From positions 8,434 to 72,433 of the forward strand of contig KV748206.1 in NCBI GenBank assembly GCA_001692895.1: a DNA stretch of 64,000 nucleotides. The letters run 5' to 3'. The position numbers were made by a program, and so were the translations under genes. Position 1 is the first letter of the stretch; the number at the start of each line of letters is the position of its first letter. The notes under the pieces were generated by a model. The model worked only from the letters and a program-made list of their open reading frames with translations. It made no database searches and had not been told where the DNA came from. The stretch comes from Cenococcum geophilum 1.58 (Eukaryota > Ascomycota > Dothideomycetes > Gloniales > Gloniaceae). Positions 11,900 to 22,766 of this stretch are shown here, one piece after another.

Positions 11900-12156
11900 T
11901 ATAAGGCAGTATTGCCAGGGTATACGGTAGGGAGTAGGCAAGCCGAGCATGAGTCACATAGGGAGTCGATNGAAGAGGACGATATGGTAATGAGGGTAGG
12001 CAATAGCCTCGTACTGAGACGAACCGATGAGGAGGGAAGGGCTGCAAGCCTGAGGTGCTTATAAGGAGGTGCTAAGGGCTAGCCGAAGGCTAGCCTTGGC
12101 GACCCCTAAGAGCCCCTAGGCGATGCAGCCGAGTAAGGGCCAAAATAACCCTTACA
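11900..12156 (-). repeat. Solo LTR inside copia B (TSD CCCTT)
   Basis: A 257-bp GC-richer block splits the minus-strand copia sequence. Read on the minus strand it begins TGTAAGGG and ends CCTTATA (a likely CA to TA change at the end). It is flanked by the five-base duplication CCCTT (11,895-11,899 and 12,157-12,161). The plus-strand copia copy has the uninterrupted sequence at this point. No internal region is present. One base, at 11,971, is N. Confidence 0.75.
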
Positions 12157-12335
12157 CCCTTAGGGTTATAGAACGAGTTCTTATTAAATATAACGTCTTT
12201 AGTTTAAATAACCTTATAGAGACTTAGAATCTAAATACAATAAATATTAGTTAAATTATAGCCGACTAGATATCTAATTAGTGCATAAGGAGCTAGCTTG
12301 TCTCCCCTTTTAATTCGTTTATCTAGCGTATAGGT

Positions 12336-12456
12336 ATTAGGTGATTTGTCACCTCGCCTATATATATTATTCCGCATAGCCGTGCCTGGCGTCAAGCCAG
12401 TCACTCGCTTACCTTTTGGTTTATATGGCTGAGTGGTGCGGAGCTTATCACCTTAT
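12336..12456. mobile_element. Small MITE-like insert in copia B
   Basis: About 120 bp absent from the homologous copia. Its ends read TTAGGTGAT and ATCACCTTA, short imperfect inverted repeats, with an ATAGGT motif on both sides that may be the target duplication. The left end holds a small hairpin, GGTGA-4 nt-TCACC. Boundaries are uncertain by a few bases. Confidence 0.5.
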
Positions 12457-13135
12457 AATAGGTCTTATAACCGTATATATATATATAGGTAAGAGATAGC
12501 ATCTTGCTGTAGGCAATTTTATACAGAGTTTTCCATCCTAGTTACTTATTTAGTGTTTAATTAAGTGTATAACTGGCGGCAAGGGAAGCTTCTAGTCCTA
12601 AAAATAGGGGTAAGGATGCTTTTAGCTATATAGCCCTTAATCGTTCTATAAGGGTTTGTCTAGATTATTTAGCTTTACTATTTTATTCTTTAATATACGG
12701 TACTCGACACTTAAAGGTAATGCCTTTATCTACACACTACGTTTATAGTATATCTTCGGTTTGTCTAAATGCACATTTATTATCACTCTAAAAGAAGATA
12801 ACGTCTTAGTGGAATCGTATTCTAATTAATCGGTAAGTCTTACGAATGGTAAGTAGGACAGTAGCTTTATCCTTATTCTTAGCGGTAAATATAAAGTTAA
12901 ATTTAGAATACGTGTAATAGAAATATATAATATATCTATCGCTGTTATATCCTAGTTCTCTAAGGCTAATAATATTAAATGCTAGCCGTTTAAATGGTTA
13001 AGTGGCTAGAAATTTATATTGTTATCTCCAAGAGATTTATTATATATGCTTTACTATTAAGCAAACTTCACATTCAATTTTAAGCGGTGCTCGTTTAGTA
13101 GTAGATAGTTCGGTTAGCACTGCACTATTAACTTA

Positions 13136-13318
13136 TATAAGCTTTGCAGTGTGTGGAAATTAAACAAGTAACTTGATTGTAAATCTATGGAAATTAAGTG
13201 ATATAAATACATAAAAGTAGACCGAGTTGGTAAGCGAGTTAAGGGCTAGGCAACTAAAATAAGGTAGTACGCTAGTAAGACAAATGACGTTTTGACATGG
13301 TACTGGTAGTCGGTTACA
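13136..13318 (-). repeat. Solo LTR of copia family inside copia B (TSD ACTTA)
   Basis: A 183-bp copy starting on the minus strand with TGTAACCGACTACC, the same start as the LTRs at 16,251, 18,809 and 26,644, and ending CAAAGCTTATA. It sits between perfect five-base repeats ACTTA (13,131-13,135 and 13,319-13,323) and interrupts the integrase zinc-binding region of copia B. This is the expected scar of a full element lost by LTR-LTR recombination. Confidence 0.85.
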
Positions 13319-14753
13319 ACTTACTTAGGAAGCTACTTAATAGTATTAGGTCCTATATGGCCGAGTATTTTATACCATTTAGTAGCTATAGCTCCGACTA
13401 GTTTACGGGCCATTTGGCTAGGCTAGAATCTCTTAAAGGTTAAGAATATTAATTAAGTCGAGTTTAGGGTATTTGTAGGCTTTCTATGCATTAGTGCCTA
13501 GTGGCCCCCTAGTCGTTTCGCATAGCAGACTATTTCGCTAGTTGCTAGACAGTATAGTAAGTTTCGTCCTAAGTTAAAATGGATATCGTTATTAGTAGCT
13601 CTTAATAGTACTATATAGGATAGCTTCAATTTTGACTTCCCAGTAGGTATATTAATAGTAATGGTTACTATTCCGTAGGCTTAAATCTTTTGAAATTTCC
13701 GCTAGTAATTAGGTAGTCGTCTTCTACCGCTAGGTAGGAAAAGGTAAAGTCTTCTTCGTTGTTGTAGACGTGCGTATCTGCGCCAGGGTTGAGTATCTAG
13801 GTGTTCTGGAGTTCGAATGGAGTTTAACCAGTACTAAACACGGCAGTATGGCAGGTTGGGGTTATAGAAGCTAGGTTTTTAGAATTAAAATTAATTCTAT
13901 ATTCTATATTCTTCTAATTATTTTTTGCTTTCTATTTTTCTTTTTAAATCTAATTAACCATACGTTTAACCCAAGGTAGAGATAAGATCTTTTCTTCTAT
14001 CTTCTTCTAGACGTCTAGCCTTGGTTTCCATCCTTAAGGGCGCTTCTACTTAGCAATGTAGTAGCAGTTGCTGTATCGATGCTTAAGGCCGCATATGCAT
14101 TTCTTATGCCATTTTTAATCGGAATTAGAATTGCTGTTGGAATTGTTTTAAAGCGTTGCAAAGGCAGAGTTATTGGCAGTAGTAGTAGAGGATACTTGCT
14201 ACATGCGGTAGTGCTCCTTAAATTCCCCAATTAGATCAATAATGGATGGGGCAGCTTTATCCTTCCATTCTTTACGAATAAGATCTACTTCTAGGGCTCC
14301 TGCGAAGCTAGAAGAGGTAGGCTTAATTACTTAAACAAAATCGTAGTGTGGCCTAAATCCTTGTATATCCGGTAGCTCTAATTACTCCGCAAGCTTATAG
14401 ACGTTCCACTAGCCGTTTAACCATTTATCGATGCTCTGCTTTTTATTGTAGGCTTTTAGGGCTGTGTATTAATTAAGGACGTCATGCTTTCGACCTAAGG
14501 TGGTAGGGGCTAGTGCAGTCTTCAATGCCTAAAGCCGTTTGTGTACCATGTTGAGGCCGTCGATAAGTGGAAGGTAGGCTACCGATATAGTGCGAACGAT
14601 GTAGTTGCTGATATCGTTTATAGCCTGTTTTCGCTTCTCGTGTATGCGGAGATTGTCTTTGTATTCGGCGTAGAGTTGATTATAGGTAGTGAGCTTAATT
14701 TGGTCCAGTTAAGCTATCGATGTAGCATTAGGAAGTACGTCCGCTGGTATAGG

Positions 14754-15577
14754 CAGGCTTGCCAATCATTCAACGAGGCTTCAATATTGAATTGAATTGA
14801 ATGCCAAGACTCAATCAATTCAATCAACTGAGAGCTCGCGGGCTTGGCAACGCATTCAATCTGGAGGTCCTAATTGAATTGAGTTGATTGAAAATATTGA
14901 AGCTTTTAATATTATATAGAAATATACTAAAGCTCATGTGAAGTGATGCTGTCGACCTGAATCGGATTTTGCCACCTTGACTCGGTCACCGACTCAGTCA
15001 ACCACGTGTATATATAGCCTCATTTTCTTCATAGATCAATCTTCACACGAGTTTTACTTTCCTGACATTTGCGCACGGACCTACAATTGACAGATGCCCT
15101 AAACCTTATTTTTCTTAGTTTTCCTCACCAAATTTTTTTTATCCGAGTATCACCCGTTATTTACACCGTCATATCGCCGCCAAAGTCTGGGCAGGCAGGG
15201 TTTTGCTACCAATATCAACTCGAATTAATGACGATCCCACCAATATCGTTAGACCCCGAACGTATATTTAGCCCCAAAGGCTTGATATAATTGAGGCTTC
15301 AATGGTGGTAGGATCGTGGGACAAGGAAGGCATAGTTGATATAGTAGATGAGCAGTTAAAGCGCCCGCAGGACGGAACCAGATATACACGGCAGGAAGGT
15401 AACTCAACACCATGCCAAGACTCGTGATAGTTACTAACTACTACGCCAGTTGAATTTAGTTGCAACCGTTGCAATATTGATTCAATCAATTCAATCAATT
15501 GAACCCTCTGCTGACAAAGCTTTCAATTCAACCAACTCGAGGCGTCATTGAATTGAATTGAATGATTGGCAAGCCTG
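14754..15577 (+). mobile_element. Non-autonomous hAT transposon (824 bp, TSD GGTATAGG)
   Basis: Ends are perfect inverted repeats of about 20 bp beginning CAGGCTTGCCAATC, flanked by the exact eight-base duplication GGTATAGG (14,746-14,753 and 15,578-15,585): the hAT signature. Subterminal DNA is rich in TTGAATTGAATTGAATG-type repeats in both orientations. Near 15,200-15,290 the plus strand still encodes IPPISLDPERIFSPKG, which matches the C-terminal dimerisation motif of fungal hAT transposases (family pattern IPxxSxxxERxFS). The rest of the transposase is missing, so this is an internally deleted derivative. It interrupts the gag of copia B and looks less RIP-mutated than its host. Confidence 0.88.
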
Positions 15578-15753
15578 GGTATAGGTCGATTCGGTGGTTC
15601 CAGCTTTGGAAGCTCGTCTTTCTTCTTGGATGGGTCGATATACTGCCATACCTCGTTGGTTTTGGCAGTGTCTTGAATAATAAAGAACCATTGAATCCAA
15701 TTAGATGGCTTGTCGAGGATGAGGTTAATTTTTAATTCGGTAGAGGTCATCAT
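15523..15753 (-). pseudogene. copia B gag N-terminus (interrupted)
   Basis: The first 60 or so codons (starting MMTSTELKINLILDKPSNWI) match the decayed start of the plus-strand copia near 19,480-19,690, including the WFFIIQDTAKTNEVWQYI stretch characteristic of the gag-like N-terminal domain. The frame then runs into the hAT insertion at 15,577, so the last residues are transposon-encoded. The remaining gag continues left of 14,746 with stops. Confidence 0.75.
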
Positions 15754-16003
15754 TTTTAGAATTTAACAGGTCAGGTCAGGGTCCAGTTAGCGTCTTGGCG
15801 AAACCTTATTTTGACGTTTCGAACTTTTGATTTGATTCGTCAGTTCGTTCGTCGGTCGGGTACGTCCGTCGACTGGGGTCGATCGTCCGTTCGTTTGATA
15901 GGTGAAGAAGCTCGAGACTCTTGCAAAGGTGGTAGAAGTAGTGACTTCTTGAATGAGGTAGTAGGTTGATTGCTCAGCAGGTAGTGCGATCCGGGCTCAT
16001 AAC

Positions 16004-16251
16004 CGTAAGCTTTGCAGTGTAGGTATTGAACGAGCGACTGGATTGTGAATGTAGCTCTCTCTATATATACACGAGGTAGGGGGCAATAAGATGACGACGA
16101 TGATCCGCAATAGCCACTGTAGACAGCGCCACTCAGTCGGTGATAGGTAATAGAAATAGGTAATGGAAATAAGTAGTGAGACATGCGATGGCAAGAAGTA
16201 GGGTGGTGAGTCATAAGGTAGCGCAAGCTTTGGTACCGGTAGTCGGTTACA
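16004..16251 (-). repeat. 5' LTR of copia B, with half-tRNA primer site
   Basis: Minus-strand LTR starting TGTAACCGACTACC at 16,251 and ending CAAAGCTTACG at 16,004. Directly inside it (15,991-16,003) lies GGTTATGAGCCCGG, complementary to the anticodon stem-loop of initiator tRNA-Met. Priming from a cleaved half-tRNA-iMet is known for copia of Drosophila and related elements. The same LTR family bounds the element at 18,809-26,871. Confidence 0.85.
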
Positions 16252-17429
16252 GTACTCCCTAAGGCTTATACTAGCTCTAAGACTAAAAGAATACGGCAAG
16301 AGCGTGGAGGACCTCCTTTATAAGAACTTATTAAGGTTAATATATTATAAACACCTTATATAAAACTTATTAAGGCCCTAAAACTACTATAAAGGACTTA
16401 TTAAAGCCCCTCTATAAGGGCCTATCCGGTATATTTAGGTAACTTAGAAAAGGGTCCTAATAGACATAGTACCCGCGACCTAAATAACAGCAATAGCGAT
16501 ATAATAGCGACTAAATGGCTTAATAAGGTAGGTTACTATAGATAGCAATATGGGTAAAACTCTATGCAGCGGAAATATACACTAGCTTTAATAGCCCTAT
16601 AGTGTTAAAGGCGACTTATAAAAGGGTCTTAATAGATATAATATATGTAACTTAATATATATAGTGGAGGCTTTAAAGGAAATATAAGCTAGTTAGATAA
16701 GGACTTAATAGTTAAAGATATAGGCTAGCTTATAAAAAGGAGGGATATAAGCTTAGTTAGTAGAATAGAGTAGAATAAGTCGCCTAGTGGGATTTAGTCT
16801 ATAACCTATTCTTTAAAATACAGTCGGCCTATTATAAGGAGAATTTTATAAGTAACGCGAAACGGGAACTAGTAGTATATAAGGTATTACGCCTCTATAT
16901 TACTACTAACCCCCTATAAAGCGTAGTACATAGTAGCTACCACCAGCTTTAAAGATTTTACTTTTTAATTATATTCTAACCCCTAATATACCTAGTAGGT
17001 AAATAGGATTATATTTTAGCTAGAGAGATTACTATATAGCTTAAGAGAATAGATATGCGTATTAGTATATTAATAGATGGAACCGTTTACTAGGATAGTA
17101 TACTAGTAAAATATACTTAAGAAGCAAATAGAAGTTACTTAGATAAGAAAGTTTTTAGCTAGGCCTTAACTATAGAAAGTATATAAGGTAATTAAAAGAT
17201 CTAATAAAGCTACTAAAAACTAGAGTAGAGGCTTAGGTAAGTAGGTATATTAAACTCTACTATATTATTAGTACTATTAGCTAATATATAACTACCTACT
17301 TAAAGCTAAATAGACTACCTGTTATAATTCTATATAAAGCCTATCCTATTATAAAAACCCTTCTATATAAAATCTATAGAGTTTTGCTTACCTTAGGCTA
17401 TTAACTAAAGGTTTAAAGAGAAGCTTAGG
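16252..17429. other. AT-rich decayed repeat, unclassified
   Basis: Stop-ridden AT-rich DNA, with recurring CTTATTAAGGCC-like and TATAAGGGC-like words near 16,310-16,430. It leads without a clear break into the RT fragment at 17,430 and may be the upstream part of the same non-LTR element, but no domain can be read. Confidence 0.4.
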
Positions 17430-17545
17430 GAATTATCCTCCCTAAAGTAAATAAGAAAGACTATTCCTTACAAAGTCCTATAGAATTATCTCCTTATTAA
17501 ATTACTTAAGTAGTTTAGTCCTAGGCAGGAAATATTAGTAATCCA
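17430..17545 (+). pseudogene. Non-LTR retrotransposon RT fragment
   Basis: One plus-strand frame reads GNYPP.SK.ERLFLTKSYRIISLLN with stops (dots). Non-LTR reverse transcriptases have PKP-K-DYSLPKSYRPISLLN at the same place, so this is the start of an RT domain from a LINE. Only this short piece is recognisable. Confidence 0.65.
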
Positions 17546-17649
17546 CTTAAATACGATATAATTTACTATCTAACTATTATCCGAAGTTATATATATCTAA
17601 TTAAGTACCTTATCCTAGTAAAACTATATTAATTAGGGGTACTTTCCTT

Positions 17650-18290
17650 TAAAGGTTAGGAGATGTCGAATTAACTAAGGGTAGAGACTGCCTCTACAAT
17701 TAATACCTATTTTTAATTATTTGACGACTATATAAGAGTCTTCTTTTTAGAGGCGTCTCCTATAGCAATCGAGTTTATATATACCCCTAATACGATACTA
17801 GAATTTGTCTATATTTTAGCTATTTTCTACTTATATATTAGCCTTCCTTTATACCCTCTTATAAAGGTTATAGAGGTCTTAAATTTATACACTTTCTATT
17901 AATTGGGTGAGTAAGGATCTAATACAAGGATTCCGTTTAAAGTAGCTGGCTACTTATACGTTACTAAGGGGCTCGGTATCGCTGTTTTAATTAAAGATTC
18001 GGGCCGCCATTTCTTATAGTCGCATATGCAAGGGAGTAAATCCTTATAAGTCCTGTTCGAGTACCCAATTGGTAAGGAAGGCCCCCTGTATAGGAGTTAA
18101 TCACTACTCGTGTCGGTGTACAAATGTTCGCGACAGCTTGCCGTTCAATCGATCGTTAAAAGTTAACGAAGAGACACCGTACGCGCGCGCAGCTTCACTG
18201 CCGAACTTAAATTTGCCAGATTTAAAATCAGTAATAGCTAATTGCAAGTTCTGCTCCTTTTGGTCTATATTGGTTGCGTAGAAATTAAGG
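17650..18290 (-). pseudogene. pogo/Fot-type transposase N-terminus, decayed
   Basis: On the minus strand from about 18,285 leftward a frame reads LQLAITDFKSGKFK, EAARAYGVS, DRLSGKLSRT, LTPIQ and then NWVLEQD, interrupted by stops. This is the psq-type helix-turn-helix followed by the CENP-B/Tc5-like DNA-binding domain of fungal pogo-class (Fot1-like) transposases. The DDE domain cannot be recognised and no TIRs were found, so it is a fragment. Confidence 0.75.
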
Positions 18291-18471
18291 TAACAAGTTA
18301 GTGGTTATTTTGATTTAATGTCCGGGTTTAGAAAGTCCGAGTTCTAGGGGTCCGAGCTTACGTATTTTAATATATATATATATATCGGTTAACGTTTATA
18401 TAAAACGCTATTACTAAATGCTCAAATTCCATTTAAATTCCATTTTAAATAACTATAATTTAAAAAAAACC

Positions 18472-18563
18472 GGTAGAGCTGGGATTTGAACCCAGGAGCC
18501 CGAAGGCATATGATATCGTGCGAAAATTCGAGTCATACCCATTAACCACTCTGGCACTCTACC
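18472..18563 (-). tRNA. tRNA-Ser (anticodon CGA), with intron
   Basis: Read on the minus strand this 92-nt segment folds as a type II tRNA. The seven-base acceptor stem GGTAGAG/CTCTACC is perfect, the D arm is CCA-GAGTGGTTAA-TGG, the anticodon stem is TATGA/TCATA around CTCGAA with anticodon CGA, and an intron of about 12 nt follows position 37. The variable arm is GCC-TTCG-GGC, and the T arm CTGGG-TTCAAAT-CCCAG also serves as B box. The A box fits TRGYNNANNNG. A run of eight T follows directly downstream, a good Pol III terminator. All stems pair, although the gene stands in a RIP-mutated region. Confidence 0.9.
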
Positions 18564-18808
18564 ACTCTGTCCTATTACTCTACCCCTTTAATCAAATTCT
18601 TAAATATTAAACTTATTTATCAAGTTTACTTACTTCACTTGCTTTACTTACTTAAGGTCCGCACTAGTTAACTAGTCTAACTACTAAAAGTAGGCAATAT
18701 CCCGTATCGTGGGGCGCGTTATACGGAATAAAAAATATATATTAAGTCGCTACCTAATAGGTATAAAGGAAGAGGCGATATACTTAGTAATGATTAGGGT
18801 ATGTAAGG

Positions 18809-19214
18809 TGTAACCGACTACCGACACTGTGCTGAGACACAAGATCACCGCTTGGAAGGCTCTAAGACAGCGTCAACGCCACCCTATCCCTTATCCCGTC
18901 AAAATTGGTCCTTACGGTATCGATAAGAGCCCACCAATCAAACCGGTCGAATCAAGCCGCCGTTCTCAGAAATACAAAGCCTTTGACTTTGTTGAGAACA
19001 ATGTTCCGCACAGACCACTTACACTAAGGACCTTGACGGGTTAAGGGATATATTGATTGCAGATTAATATTACTTGCAGATCACTATTCCCATTTTAGTT
19101 ACCTATTACCCATCATGTCTTATTACCTCTACATTCTTCGTGTATATATAGAGGCTTTAGAGCTACATTTATAATTAAGTCGTTTATTTAATTCTTCGCA
19201 CTATAAAGCTTACA
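18809..19214 (+). repeat. 5' LTR of copia A (contains a MITE)
   Basis: It matches the 228-bp 3' LTR at both ends (TGTAACCGACTACCGACACT at the start, AAAGCTTACA at the end). It is longer because of the 152-bp insert at 18,897-19,048 and a further extra of about 20 bp just after it. Confidence 0.88.
18897..19048. mobile_element. 152-bp MITE with TA target inside the 5' LTR
   Basis: Terminal inverted repeats TCCCTTATCCCGTCAA and, on the right, the complement of TCCCTTAACCCGTCAA match at 15 of 16 positions; a second block GGTCCTTA follows on both sides. TA flanks each end (18,895-18,896 and 19,049-19,050). The 3' LTR of the same element lacks it, so it inserted after copia A integrated. A Tc1/mariner- or pogo-type transposase is the likely mobiliser (inference). 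Confidence 0.85.
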
Positions 19215-22200
19215 GTTATGAGCCTAGCCTGCCTACCGTACTGCATCTAATCTATACATTCAGCGCTTACTAAGCAATCAATCTACTACCTTATTTAAGA
19301 AGTCACTACTTCTACTACCTTTGCGGTGTCTTGAGCTTCTTTACCTATCAAACGAACGGACGATCGACCCCAGTTAACGTACGTACCCGACCGACGAGCG
19401 AATTAACGAATCAAAAAACGTCAAAATAAGGTTTTCGCCAAGACGCCAATTGGACCCTGCCTGACCTGTCAAAATCCTAAAAATAACGACCACGAACGAA
19501 TTAAAAGTCAACCTCATCCTCAACCAGCCTTCTGATTAGACACAGTGGTTCTTTATTATCTAAAACGCAGCCAAAACGAACAAGGTATGGCAATATATCA
19601 ACCCATTAAAAAAGGAAAAAGATCTTCCAACGCTAGAACTACCAAGTCGACCTATACCAAGAGACGTACTACCGACGGCTACATTAATAGCGAAGCTAGA
19701 ACCAAACCAGCTCATTGCCTATAACTAGCTCTATTCTAAATATAAGGACAATCTTCAAATATACTAGAAGCAAGAAGCAAGAACAGGCTATTAACAACAT
19801 CAGTAACTACATTGTGCGAATAACATCGGTAGCCTACCTCCCTCTTATTAACGGCCTAGATACAGTACACGGACGGCTATAAGCGCTTAAGAAAGCTCTA
19901 GCTCCTACTATATTAGGTCAAAAGCACGACGTCCTCGTTTAATATACGACCTTAAAAGCCTACAACAAAAAATAGAGTATTGAGAAATAGTTAAACAGCT
20001 GGCGGAACGTCTATAAGCTTGCTAAGCAATTAGACCTGCCAGACGTGTAAGGCTTTAGGCCCCACTACGACTTTATTCAAGCAATTAAGCCCATCTCTTC
20101 TAGCTTTGTAGGAGCTCTAGAAGTAGACCTTATCCGTAAGGAACGTAAGGATAAAGCTGCACCGTCTATTATTAATCTCATCGAGGAATTTAAGGAGCAC
20201 TACCGCATGCAGCAAGTAGTATCCTCTGCTACTACTGCTAATAGCTCTGCATTTGCAATCCTATAAGGCAACTTAAATACCAGTTCAGACGCGAATTCTA
20301 ACGGCAATTCCAATTCTAAATGGAATAAGATATGCGTATGCGGCCTTAAGTATCGATTTGGCGACTGCTTCTATATTATTAAGCGGAAGCGCCCTTAAGG
20401 ATGGAAGCCAAACCTAGACGTTCAGAAGGAAGTAGATGAAAAGATCTTATCTACACCTTGGATTAAACGTATTGTTAACCTTATCTTAAAAAGAGAATAG
20501 GAAGTAAAGAAGAATATAGATTTTACAATAGATTTTAATTCTAAAACCCCACCGTCTAAGACCCCAACTAGCTATGCTGCTGTGTTCAGTACTGGTTAAA
20601 AACTATTTAAACTCCAGAACACCTAGATACTTAACCCTAGTATAGATACCCACGTCTACAATAACCAAGAAGACTTTACCTTCTCCTACCTAATTGCTGG
20701 CGGAAATTTTGAAAAAATATAAGCCTACGGAATAGTAATAATTACTATTAATACACCTACTGGGAGCTTAAAAATGAAGCTATCCTATATAGTATTGGTA
20801 CCTACTATATTTACAAATATCGTAGCACTATTAAGAGCTACTAATAACGATATCCATTTTGACTTAGGATGAAACTTGCTATACCGTCTAGTAACTAGTA
20901 AAATAGTATACTACGCAAAACAACTAAAGGGCCACTGGGCGCTAATGCACAGAGAGCCTATAAATACCCTAGATTTAATAACTTAATTAACCTTCTTAAT
21001 AAGAAGACATTAACTAAGCAGAATGGCCAGTAAAATAGTCGGAGCTATAGCTATAAAATGGCATAAAATTCTAGGCTATATAGGACCTAACGCTATTGAG
21101 CAGCTTCTTAAGTACGTTAATGGCGTAGAGCTTAAAGAGCTAATTAACGAACGAGCACCGCTTAAAATTGAATATAAAGTCTACTTATTAGCAAAGCATA
21201 TATAGCAGATCTCTTAAAGACGAGAACACGAATTCCTAGCCACTTAACCATTTAAGCGAGTAGTATTTAATATTATTACCCTTGGAGAACTAGGGTATAA
21301 CGGCGATAGATACGTAATACATTTCTATTGCACGTATTCTAAATTTAACTTTATATATACCGCCAAGAATAAGGATAAAGCTACTATCCTACCTACTATT
21401 TATAAGACTTACCAGCTAATTAAAATATGATTCTACTAAGACGTTGTCTTCTTCTAGAGTAATAACGAACGTGTATTTAGATAAACCGAAGATACACTAT
21501 AGACGTGGTGCGTAGACAAAGGCATTACTTTTAAATGCCGAGCCCCGTATATAGAAGAATAAAATAGCGGAGCTAAATAATCCGGATAAACCTTTATGGA
21601 ACGGTTAAGGGCTATACAGCTAGAAGCTTCCTTACCCCCGTCTCTAGGACTAGAGGCGTTTTTTGCTGCTAGATACGCCCTTAATTAAACACCGAATAAA
21701 CAGCTAGGGTAGAGAACTCCCTACGAGATCGCCTACGGCAAGCCGCCATTACTTACCTATATGCACGTATACGGCTGTAAAACCTATACACTAGACAAAT
21801 AAATTAAAAGGGGAGATAAACTAGCTCCTTATGCATTAATTAGATACCTAGTTAGCTACGATTTAACTAATATCTATTAAATCTAGATTCCAAGTCTCCG
21901 CAAGGTTATTTAAACTAAAGACGTCACATTTAACAAGACCTCGTTCTATAACCCTAAGGGTTAAGATATTAACTACCTGCTAAGGGAAGCATTAGAAGAC
22001 ACCCTCTAGATAATTAGTTTACTAAAACCTCTCTATAAGGATAAATCTGAGGATAAATCTCTCCTATATAGACCTACTTTAAATGCAGATTAAACGACTA
22101 TACCTAAATCGAATGATTTGGCAGAGCCTCCTGCAAAGGATATTAAACAGTTACCGACTTTTAGCAGAACGGTATCTCTAGATTTACTAGAACCGAACAC

Positions 22201-22766
22201 CTTACTATAAGGACTTTAAGACGATATCCTAGATATAATTAAAGCAACTCCTACCTAGCTAAGTTTGCTAGAACTATCTAATATAGCTCTATAAGCTAAT
22301 AAAGTCTTAGCCAAACCTTCTGCCAACTTTATCCTACTAGAAGGATCTAAACGAATTTAACGTTAAGCGTATACGACAGCACTAGCCAATCTATCTACCC
22401 TATTTAGTTACTACGCTGGATTTGCTACAGGACTAGTAAAGGACGTCAGCCGAACTAGATCCTTATCCTTATCTCTATATTATAACAATCTTCCTCCTAA
22501 ACCAAAGAATTTTAAAGAACTAAGAAAGTATCTGTTAACTACTAGCTTTTAAAAAGCTATAGAAAAAGAATATAACGACCTAAAATGTTAAGGGACATTT
22601 AAGACTGTACTAAAAGTAGAAGTAGGTAATGAGCAGATCCTTTTACTAAAATAGGTCTTTAAATATAAGCTTAACAGCGATGGTTACCTATAAAAGCTTA
22701 AAGCTAGACTATGCGTCCGCGGAGACTTGCAGATTACCGAAGAAGAGACCTATGCAGTAACCCTAG

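Larger units (their letters stand above)
9289..16251 (-). mobile_element. Ty1/copia element B, minus strand, RIP-decayed and heavily nested
   Basis: The LTR at 16004-16251 is followed leftward by a tRNA primer site, a gag-like start (15,523-15,753 plus the part resumed below 14,746), integrase (about 13,000-13,440), and RT (about 11,140-11,400 and 9290-9690). It is colinear, with high similarity, with the plus-strand copia at 18,809-26,871, which allows the foreign segments to be cut out: 14,754-15,577, 13,136-13,318, about 12,336-12,456, 11,900-12,156 and 9694-11,137. It ends abruptly at 9288/9289 inside RT where the gypsy element begins. Its RNase H part and second LTR are not in the window. 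Confidence 0.85.

Noticed and set aside
14541..14795. Plus-strand frame of 84 codons
   Set aside because: It lies across the minus-strand copia gag and the hAT left end; chance frame.
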